From assembly GCF_014839805.1 (NCBI RefSeq), contig NC_051142.1:1612001-1676000 (forward strand): 64,000 nt of DNA, in the 5' to 3' direction. This document shows positions 50,001-62,000 of the stretch, one piece after another. Each line of letters starts with the position of its first letter. Position 1 is the first letter of the stretch. The stretch is from Manduca sexta. Taxonomy: Eukaryota > Arthropoda > Insecta > Lepidoptera > Sphingidae. Under the pieces are notes generated by a model, which made no database searches, had not been told where the DNA came from, and worked only from the letters and a program-made list of their open reading frames with translations. The position numbers and the translations under genes are program-made.

Positions 50001-53000
50001 ACTCTGCCGCCCACACACCGACACTCAGCTTGCAACACTCATTACACCACATTACATTTCTCGCGCAAATATTATTGTCGACTTGCGACCGTGCTGCCAC
50101 CTCGCGACTTTTAGCGGCTTAAGAGAGTTCTCAACATCAATCAACAATACAGTATTTTCACTATCAACTATCAAAAAATATATAATTATATTATACGTAA
50201 ACCGTACAAAAGTATATTAAATACAAAAGCATTATTGAGAAATGGGTGAAGACAATATTGCCTTCCTGACACAATGGCAGTGATTACACATTTAACTGTA
50301 TAACAATTATAGCAAACACGTTTATTTCTGTTTACCTATCGCCTCCATCCGGTTCCCATAGATGAGGAATTCGCGCAGCCTGTCCAGGGCAGCCTTTTCA
50401 TCCATCACGGACTGTCCGGGAGAGCTCGGGGACTCTTGATCTGGAATAGTAATCGTAAGTCAGTAATGATGTTGCAATGGATTTTGTCTATAGCTCGACT
50501 GAACTAGAACAACAAATAACTGAAGTTGTATCACTGTGGCGTGGCGGTACAAACGATGCAACACCGCCATCTTGTCAACATCGCCGGAGCTGCAAGAGGA
50601 TCGATGCAGTGACACAACTGCAGTGATATCACGATAGACGGCGACATCGATCCTGAATCACGCTTGCACAATTTGCGCGACGTGCAGCACATATACCACC
50701 TCTAAATAGGAACTGTCGGAGGGGCCGAGGCCGGTCAGGCGCAACATCTGCCTGACTGGGAACCCCCCTCTCTATAGAGGAACGCAACCATCTGTTCCTC
50801 TACAGTGGCGTTAACCTTCACGCCGCTAAAGTGAGATGTTAACCGCCACAGATAATATCTATACTATTATATAAAGCTAAAGAGTTTGTTTGTTTGTTAG
50901 TTTGAACGCGCTAATCTCAGGAACTACCGGTCCAAACCGAAAAATTATTTTTGTGTTGGATAGCCCTTTGTTTGTGGAGTGCTCAAAGTCATATATCATC
51001 ACGCTATGACTAATAGGAGCGGAGCAGTAATGGCTAATCTCAGGAACTACCGGTTTGAACTGAAAAAATCTTTTTGTGTTGGATAGCCCTTTGTTCCTGG
51101 AGTGCTATAGGCTATATATCATTAAGCTTTGACCAATAGGAGCGGAGCAGTAATGAAACATGTTGCAAAAACGGGGAAAATTATTAGTTTTGAGAGCTTC
51201 CGTTGCGTGCGCTGCGTAAACGGTTAAAGTAATGCAACAATGATGTCTGACGGGATTGTTCCACTTTAAAAGTTCTAAAAAATATATTATAAAACAAAGT
51301 CCCCCGCTGCATCTGTCTGTCTGAACGTGTTAAACTCAAAAACTACCCAACGTATTAAGACGAAATTTGGTATGGAGACAGTTTGAGACCCTGGGAAGAA
51401 CATAGGTTCCCGGGAAACTACTACTTTTATAACGGAAAACTTTAGCCTGAAAAATTTTATAACGCGGGCGGAGCCGCGGGCAAAAGCTAGTACAAAGATA
51501 AAGTTGATGTTGCATGGAGCCATTGAATTTACCAACAAATACCACTTGCCAAATTTCAGCCCTTTCTCTTTACTAAAGACCGTCAAAGTATTACTTTTAT
51601 TTATCTTTTTATAAGATCCTTACCATTGAGAGGATAGGCATCATGCATATAGCTGAGCGTGAAAACTTACTCATCTTTCTGTAACATGCTTGAAAAAGTA
51701 TATTACGTTAACCTTCACACTGGAGTGATTAGGGTAAAAAAACACTTTTTATATTAACTTCTAGCTCATTCCTTAGCAAATATTTCATTAAGTAAATTTC
51801 CACTCACGGGTTATATCGGATGTGGAGAGCGAGGGTTGGTCCGGCGAAGAACTTCTCGCTTCATCGTCACGCATCTCGCCCGAGACAGACGACTCGCGGC
51901 GGCTCTCTGAAAAATATCACTTTCACTTAGAATTCGGTAGAATATGATACAAAAAATCGCATTTAATTTCTAAAACATAAGACCATAAGGTAACAAATTG
52001 TAGATTTTGATCTTTACCTTATATGACAATTTGTGACGTGATATGACGCGAACTTGGTTTGCATGTAGTAACGGCTAATTATGATTTTGAGAATATACAT
52101 GCTAAAATAATAATTATTATTAATAGTCAAAACATAACGGATATATAATATAACTGAATAACGTTTACCATTGTGCGCGTTGTTCTTCGCTGCCGTTGGC
52201 TTGTATTCATACTCGCGCGTGTTCTTCATCAGCAGCTCAGCTATGTCCGAACCAACCACTACCTACAAAAATATAATCATACATATATGTAATTACTAAC
52301 ACATTAAATTATTTAAAGTTAATATGTTCAGTTGTTTTGTTATCACTGCGTATTTCAATTATGTGGACCATAAAAAACTAAGGTCTTCAGTACGTTGCCA
52401 TACGTATGCCAGCTTTCTCTAAGTAGATTAAGGCTGACCGTGACACACGAGTTTAAGGAAGCAGATACAATGTTGCATATCTGGCATTTCATCTAGTGGA
52501 GTACGGTGTGTAGTGTGGTGTGTGTGGTGTCCGTCCGCACCCCGTTCTGCTTGAGCAGCAGCGCGAGGAGCTGCCACACGAGCACGTGGCCGAGCGGGTC
52601 GCGCGCGCAGCTCTCCCGCGCACGCGCCGCGCAGTACGACATCACGCTCTGCTTGTGCGTCACGCCTGCACCATACATAACGCATGTCAATACAAACACC
52701 TTCAGATTTTATATCGATTTATGTTTACATTAACGCCTACTAAAATAGTAATAGCAATATGTTAGAATAGACCTTTTCTATGTTTTGAGCAAGCGATGAA
52801 ATAAAAACAAATAATAACAATTAAATTAAACGCTCTTTTAAACGAATACTACTCAGACAATCGAGCGGAACTAAATTTGTATTTCTACAGACGAGGTGTC
52901 GACTAATGACCAAGCTTTTGCCTCACTCGCACATTTTCGTCTAGCTCTATACTACTAAACTCTTTAACCGAGTTAATGGTGTGGTTACCTTTAACGAGCG

Positions 53001-56000
53001 GTCCCGGGTAGGCGGCGAGCTCGGCGACGTGCGGGTCGTGCGCGAGCGCAGCGCTCAGCGACACCACCTGTACTGTGGCCGGCAGCCCGTCCGCCGGGTA
53101 CGACGGACGCACCACCACGATGTGCCGCGACGAGATGCTGCCCTGCAACACACGAACACACCACCGACCGTCAATACCATTCATTGAACACTTCAAGTAA
53201 ATCGAATGTAATTTTATGAATTGACGAGCAATTGTTATTCTACTACATAGATTAAGGGGAGTGAACGCATCGATTAAATTTAAACATGTAAGTACTTGAG
53301 GTTTCTAGAGTGCGGATCCTAACGTGTACCTTGACATGCGCGGTGGAGAACCGGTACGGGGTCATCCGCTCGGAGCGCACCGTGGACTCCTCCAGCTGCA
53401 GGTTCAGCGACGCGTCCGTGTTCAGGTCTCTGCAACACCGCGCGCCACATCAACATCGCGCCAGAGTATCCAACACATTCACATTTTTATTAAGTAATTT
53501 AATCATCGCTTTTTAAACAATAATTTCTACGGATCTATTTAATTTTGGCAGTTTAGAGGTCTTTAGAATTAAAAAATATGCAAGTTAGGCGACAACAATA
53601 ACGGATAGGAGAAATAGCATAAAATAATTGCAATCGATTATCTACTTTGATAGCATATTAAAGATGTAAACCCGATATGCATCTGGTTTCAAAATCAGGA
53701 ACGATTGTAATAAATTAGAGGGAGATTTTGAATTCAAAACAAAAGATTTTCAAATCAAGAAAATCTTAATAGATTGACAGACTCAAACTTACTATTGCAT
53801 GAACTTCAGTATATACATGAAGCTATATTAATACTGCCACAACAAATACTTGCCTCTTTCGCTTTAGAACTGTGTATAGCAACTATACAGTGAATTTCTA
53901 TACAAGTACTCAATGTTTCAACATCAATATTTTTGTGGCTCATACCGCCATCCATATAAATGATATTATTGATCCATGCTATGAGGGAATGCCAATGGAA
54001 TGAATACTAGTTATTGTTCATGTCTATGAAAAAATGGATATTGATATGCTCTTTTAGCATCATGCAAAGTACACATTAAAAATATCTTACAGAACCACAT
54101 TTCTCGCATTATAGAGGCGAGAATATAACAGAACGATCACGTTTCCGGTGTAGCATCATGCAATCCTTGTGTAACGGTCTATTTGTCTTAATCACCTTAT
54201 AGTTTTAAATGACTGAGGCAAAGAGTGCATGTTTATGAACATATTCGGTGAGGATCATGTTTAGGGTCATAGCCAGTTAATAAGCAAACTGTAGTCTATA
54301 TTCTTGCCTCTATCGGTCGATAAACTTTTGTGTAAAACAAATTAACTTACCTTCACGAAGTATATTGTAAGTAAACTAGTAATTAGCTGCCACAATTGCC
54401 TTACACCAATTCTCGCAACAGCTGTCTACAGATCAGTTTAGTGGCACTACATCAACCTAATCCATCTTGTAGCATATACTTGCAGTCTACAAGCGTGCCA
54501 AACGACTAATATCCTACGAGGAAGAGGTATGCCCGTGGCCAATGGTATAAATGTTTAGATACACTCAGCTTCAATTCAAATTTTTTTTTTTCTGAAATTT
54601 TACTTTGAATTTCCATTAGGATTCAGGGCTCACCGCCCAAAACTAACACTCTTAAGAAAATTAAAAAAAAAACTTAAAATATAAAATTGGTAATTTACAA
54701 TAAAAAATGTCAGCTAATATTATGAGGACTGAATAAAATTTTTGAACAAATTAGTGAAAGTCTACAACTGATATGTAAACAAGTAGACCGCGGCCACCGG
54801 CGCCAGTGGGCGCAACACCTACCTGTCGGACAGGTCGGTGCGCAGCGACGGCGCGTCCCGCAGCGAGCCGGCCGCGTCGCGCGCGTACGCGCCGTAGTAC
54901 CTGCGCACCGTTACACCTCACGCAACAACTCCATGCACCGGCGTGTGTAGTATGGAACCCGATGTATCCAAATCAACTGAGCTCATTGTGCTCACGGAAT
55001 AAAAAAAATTAAATGCCACTACTCGTTTGCCACGTTGCCAATTGTCCAATACTATGTTTTATAGGATACCAGAAAATTTTTCAAATTTTTTAGACGTGGA
55101 TAAGTTATCCATCGAATAAATCATAACCTGACTGAATATAAAAGTCTGACAAAGAAAAAAAATATACATACAGCTGTCATTATTAAATCGTTTGTGATAC
55201 ACTTTATCCAACCAATAAATTTTGTCTCATGATTGAAAACCGGCCCTTAGTCAACTGTTTTTGACTTTATAATCCTTTCTTTCCGTACCCTTTAAAAAAT
55301 ATATGGTCAATTTTTATTCCGTAAGCACTCGAGTGTCGCCTTCATTGTGTCGGCCTGTTCATTAGTTATGGCGCGATGCATGGAGCTGTTATTTGTATGC
55401 CGCGGCCTGCATATGCAATGTGATGAAGCACAAGCCACTCGTCAGTATACAGGCTGATACAATATATGAACACAAAATAATATTTTTATTACGATTCTTA
55501 TTTTATCAGCCTGTATTGTATTAAATTGAAGTTAATTAAATGGCAACATAACATTAACAAAACTCTTCATAATGAAACCCGTCGACAGTTAGAACAAATA
55601 TTGATAACATCGCTCGCTTTGTATGTAGTCACCTACTTTAGTAATAATTTACAATTGCAGAGTTACTATCTGTTAATGCCATTTAAATAACATGGTATAA
55701 AACATTATATACATTAGTAATGTATGTATGTGAATGTAAGTTAGTTATTATTGTGATGGGTGCTATGTGTCTATCTGTTAATTAAAATCATTCACACAGT
55801 AAACGTTTTTACATACATAATCAACTTCATCTGTGTCGGCACATATTTTACCGTCGATTTTTCTGACATTAAACATATATTTTTTTGACTATTGTTTGTT
55901 AATTGTTATATAAGCGAGTGATAAATTAATACAAACAAATTGATAGAACATTTTCTATGTGAACGTAGTTAAATAAAGCTTCCGCCAAATAAAGCTAAAT

Positions 56001-59000
56001 GCAGTTTAACAGCCGGCACACGAGTTGAGCACACTACCGCATGGTGGGGTACCTTTTTTGTACCTCAATGTAGCTTACATTTTTGTACAAAAACCCTACT
56101 ACGCGGTAATGTTATCAAGATATTTGCCGCCCATTATGTGTATGGCGTATTATGATTTATGTGTCATTCATGTTATGGTGGGTCCCTAACTTCCAAGATG
56201 AACATGTTATGATAAAACGACTGCAATACAGTGATGTGCGATACGTTGTGTGTACGTGTGCTATGACGGGAGTAGTGTGATTCTTGTGACCATGTAAAGC
56301 AACACAGGTTGTGTAACGCAGTATATTACATATTGTTTCCTGTATAGTAGTGACTGTGCCTTTGGTAAAGCAGTGTGGTACACAATGACTTACATATTTT
56401 GTGCCTTATTGATATAGTTGCATATGTTCCATAATTAGTATTGTATCGTCTTACTACTTCAACATATGGGTCGGTATTATAAATGTGACAATGTGTAAGA
56501 TTTTAATGTTGTCGAAGTAACCCAAGAAACTGCTGAACACATTTGGATGAAATTTGGTACATTTATAGGTGAAAGTACACAGTGTGACTCGTATTCTAAG
56601 AAAACGCCGTTCTCGCACGTGGAACAGGTATGGAAATAAGTCCCGTATAACTTTGACAGGTTTAAGAAAGTATTATATGATTATTAGTAAGATCTTCATG
56701 TATAGTGTTGTGGCATGTTTGCGTCCTCTACGTGGTGACATGTGGTGGGTGAGGCGGCGCTGGTGGTGGTGCGGTGTGTGGAGACTCACGTGTCGTTGCC
56801 CTTGAGGCCGGTGGTGCTGGAGCGGCCCGAGTGCACGCTGCCGCGCTCCTCGCCCTCGTACAGCCCCGAGTAACCTGCACCGACACTCTCTTTACAATGG
56901 TGACTGGTGAGAGGTAGACACCAACTGTGCAATGTACACCTGGTGGTAACCTGCTATAGAGACTCATTTAGGATGAGCTGACGTGGGACCGGTAACTCAA
57001 ACATGTACCTCGATCATATCAAATAGATTAAAAAAAATCAAATTTCATAGTTATCGGTTCATTTTCACTTTAGGGAATAATTTATCTCTAATTTCGGATA
57101 GCTGTCAAGAGACGCCATGATTTTAATTATTGACATTATATGTGGATTTCTCTGTACTTATATACCATGTTTACTGGTAGTGAACAGAAACCGGCATACT
57201 CCTTCGGATGCTATACAATCAGTAGTGCAACATACCCTCCCCGTAGAGGCGCTGCACGTTGGGCGGGTAGTGCGCGGGCGCCGGCTGGCCCGCCATCAGC
57301 TGCTTGTACAGCGCCATGTAGGCCGCGGGGTCCGTCAGGCGCAGGTGCTCGTAGTACTGGTACTGCTGCCGCTGCACCAGGTACGGGTCCGAGTACCCGC
57401 CGCCGCCGTAACCTGCATCATACATACATACACACACCTTTATATAACATCTCTTATTTACCACATGTTTCATGATACAGTGTGAAAGATTTTGAAAAGG
57501 TGCGAAGAAACTAACAGATGTGCTTAAAAAATATTTCTACTTCATTTTTCCAGCTTCTCTTAGCGTAGCTTTTTCGAAAAGGATTAACGCAACATGTTAC
57601 AACGTTTGACAGTCTTGCTATATATCCTCGGAAATCTTCAATGAAAACGCACGTTACCATGCAACCTTATATAGCTAGCGAAAAATGGGTGTCTCACTAC
57701 TGCCTCATGTAAACTATTACAAATATCAGGATATATAAATGTCCATACGCGTTGAGAGCTGTACCATTCGGCAATAATGATTTCTGAGTATGTATATGGT
57801 AGTGGTACCCACCATCGTAGTAGGGGTCCGCGGTCCTCTGCCGGCGCGAGCGTCGCCGCGACTCGGTGAGGTCGTCGTCGGTGACGGTCGCCTCGCGCGA
57901 GTCCGGCCGCGACGGCGACGAGAACTGATCGCCTGCTAACAACACACAGTTAAGATGGTATCTTTGTCTCCGTTTGTTCGATAAAATTGCCGAACGCCTA
58001 AAACATCGTATATCTTAAGATTGGTATCGCCCATGAGTCATCTGGTATGGTGCTCATAACGCTGTGATCACATACAATTTTATTTGAAAAATAGCAGAGA
58101 CTTTCACCCTATTGTAAGTGATCAACGATGCCCTATAACAGGAGATATGACTAGCAGATGAGTCATAACTCAATCTCTCTCTTTGGCTCGCTTATCAGTT
58201 GTTATAAGAACTGTAAAGTGTAATAAGAGATAAAGTATGCAGCTCAGAATAAATTGAATTAATATCCACACGGTTTAAAACCATTGTTAATACTATGGAC
58301 TCTCAGTCGTGGTAAGCGGCCGGATGGGTTAAATTCACATAGTCAGAACTCTAAGTCCACCACAGTATCCATATATTTCCAAAATATCCTCTCCTATTTT
58401 TTATATAATGAGCAGTTATATAAAATCTGACCACACGAATAAAATTAATCTATTACACTCTTGTTAAAACATTGCGTAACATTTTGTTTGTTGACATTGA
58501 TTGAAATTAGGTAAATCAAAACCCGGTAGTCTGTTTCGATACGATGATACATTAGCAGCGCGTTATCAGTTGATACATTGCGACTATCTTTCAATATCAA
58601 TTGATGACACTTTGTTGATAACTGAGTTTGTCACAAATGAATGAACATTATTCATCTCTGCTGTACTACTAAGCGCCACTATTATCCATTAACAGTAACA
58701 ACAGGAACCATCCCCCATCGAATGTGGCACAATAAACACGACACGGTCGTGGGCCCGACACGTGAGTCACATGTTTGTCTCTCGACCAATCACATTGATA
58801 CGAGAGGGATTCTCGTTTCGTGTTTTTTTGAACATACATAACAACAGTATAACTAACATAGTATATCCCTACTCATTTCAACACCCTAAAACTATGCGTA
58901 AGGCTATATTTTAAGCTAAAAATATGGTCTTTAAAGTTATGTCTCGCAAAAGTGCCAGAACACAACGGTGCCAGTGAATCACAACAGAACACACAGGTTT

Positions 59001-62000
59001 TTCTGACTATTTTTATTATTTAATTAAAGGCGTTTATTCTTGATTGATGAACTGCAGCTTATTTATGCCATCAGTAGTAAAAACAAACAATAGTTGCCAC
59101 GTCATCAATGAAATTTTAACGCTAAGTTACTATTAAAAAATTAAAAGTATTTTTTCGAAAACAGCTCTGTAGTACTTAACGTATGTTCTTTACTGAGAAT
59201 GAGATTTTATGCATATTACTCATCCGCATTTGATATTCTAAAAGAAAATAAAAAATTATTGATACCGATATATTAGCAATAGTCTCCTTGAAACATCTCG
59301 GATACGAAACTTGAAAAATCATTCAACTAAAAACAATACCCAGTTCCCTTGAAATATATGCAGTAGACAAATTGTGCATAGATAATTACCCACATAGGAC
59401 TATGTATACAACGTAATAACGACACTAAGTCGATAAATGTGGCTCCGAATAAAAATGGGTCTAGTTTTTTATATGTCTTGTAATTTCATGGCAAATATGC
59501 ACTATTTAAGGCTATTATAAAATATATTAATTTCAAATATTTTTTGCTTGGCTTGCGCGAAATAATAGTGTACGTATTAATCTATAGAACTTATGTTTGT
59601 ATCCTTCGAGCCCGAACAGAAATACACATAAATTGTCTTTTGAATTAATGTATAAGTTTGTTTTGTCAATAAATTAAAACAATTCACAAAAACTCACTCT
59701 TTTCATTATGATAGCATGATTTTTAACAAAAGGTGAATAAACAAATCATTCGCAATGAAGACATACACTCTGCTCACCCTAATTTATTTAATTTGTTAAG
59801 TTGCTTTAACAATGAAATAAAAAAAAAACAAAAATGTATTTTGACCTTTGGACGAACTTGAAAAAGAGAAAAATATAGCGTATTGAAATATAATGTATGT
59901 ATAATGAAAATATAGTTAGTATGCAATAAATATAGAAGAATGTGTAGTGTTGTGAAAAATCATGCATATATATTATAGTGTGTGTGCGAGTACATGAGTT
60001 CCACACCCAGGCATAAAGTCCACATCTGTACCTTCTCTGTTACAATCATTAGTTTTTGCATCGCTCGAAAACGTCACAACTGAAAAAATAAATAAATATT
60101 TAAACGTGTTAATCTACAACAAAATATATAAACATACATACATACATATAAGGAGGGTTGCGTCTTCTATTTTTAATAGTTTGTAATCGCCAAACATTAC
60201 AAGATTATTACCACTTAAAGAACTCAAAACCTAATGTTAGATGTCTAACATATCTGGTGAAAGGGGTAATCGATAAAAAGAAAAACGGGTCATGATGCAG
60301 AAGTGACGTCATCATTATGGAGAGTGGAACAGGAGAACACCTTACTGACATAAAGATATATAAGCGGGAATTCACAAAATAATCAAGTGCAAGGAAATAT
60401 CAGCTGTTGTAACGTCACAGGTCATGCGGGTTTTCTGCAACAGATAACGCAGCCTCGGCGCAGACGCAATGTTTATAGTGATCTTTATTTAATCAACAGT
60501 GTTGTCAGAATCCTTATAAGGTTGTCATTGCTAAAATACAATAAATAAATATTGTAATATGATAGTAACTTATGACACTAGAAAAAATACGTGGTAATTT
60601 GATGAAAACAATAGTGATGATGTGTTCTTATTTATACAAAAACAATAAATGGAGTTTTATTTTATTTCCATAAGGTCATGAAAATTTATCCCTATTCCGA
60701 AGCTTATGCGTGTTATTTCAGTTCATAACATAGACGACGTTGTCTTATTGTGTGGCACGTATGGAAATTCGCTAATTTATGATTTGTATTGCGGTCGCGT
60801 ATACTGACGTCACAAACATTGTTCCGCCATAGTGGTATTTAGTTTCGTCTTAAAGATTCTTTGTTTTATTTTCGAAATCATTTTTCGCTACACCCGGCTT
60901 CCTTTTGTTGGTAAATCAATGGGCGATAGTAAAAAACTTGACCACAACGAAGACTGCTATCGACTCAACCGGATTTTCTAACTTGGCTTTTTGTCAAACC
61001 AAGCAATCCAACACAAAATAACATCACATAATAAACCAACATTGTTTATAACTCTAGTCAATTTTGTAAATATGCAATCTTTTCAGTTTTTCCTAATCAA
61101 ATCGAGTACAAAAACTGCACCTATGCGATAATTAATAACGTGTTAATTACAAGGCCGTCTGCATCGTTTCATCACTCAATGTGTTGTAACAAACAAGCAG
61201 TCGGCCTGTCACGTCTCGAATACTGGCGACTCGGGGAGTTAAGAATAGAGGACAAAACTATTTTGTTTCTAGATCTTTCTAAAAGTTTTTTAATCTCTTA
61301 GAAAGATCTAGAAACAAAATAGAATAGAACACAATTTGTCTGGGATTGGATCTTCTAGAGCGAGATAAAGTCAGACAGGCGGCCGGTGATGTGAAATAAT
61401 TATCGTATGGAAGAACCGACACTCTCTCGATGACGTAACACGAATGTTTTCCTTAACCCAGTAAAATGTAAAGTACCGCGTTTATGCTGTTGTCACTTTC
61501 AGCGTTATTGTGCTGATTGCATTGATATTTTTACATACATAACGACAAGTCATGAATAAAAATACTATGCTGACTAAAACAAGGAATCTACTTGGTTCGC
61601 GCCGCAGCTGACATAGCATAAGCGACGGTTACCAGTTACCACAAACCATTACTTGTACCCTGTTCGCAGTAGCTCATTTCACTTAAAGGCTAAAAATATC
61701 ATATAATTCCCAACCGATGTCGCTCCGTGAATACAAATGTTGGGACTTTGTAAAACTGACCTCGCCTTCTGTCTTCCTCCCTGTCCCTCCTCAGGTTGCC
61801 GTGCTTCCTGGTGGGGTCGATCGGGCGGTAGCGGCCGTAGCGGTCGCGGTCGTGGTCGCGGTCGCGGTCGCGATGCCGGTCGCCGCGGCGGCTGCGGCTA
61901 CCGTCCCACTCGTCGTCGTAGCGTCGGTCGCGCTCGATCGTGTTGTAGCGCCGGCCGCGCTCGTCGCCGCGACGCTCCTTGTCGTCAGGCCGAGGCGGAC

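Larger units (their letters stand above)
60080..61760 (-). other. Sec16 intron 2
   Basis: 1.7 kb, AT-rich. It holds two CRE palindromes, a CRE-like TGACGTAA at 61431-61438, and a perfect 25-bp hairpin (separate entries). No further exon recognised. Confidence 0.45.

Noticed and set aside
49761..50220. Multiple long frames around Sec16 exon 14
   Set aside because: GC-rich exon shadows; only the frame with FAMSRGLWGHALQLA matches a protein family.
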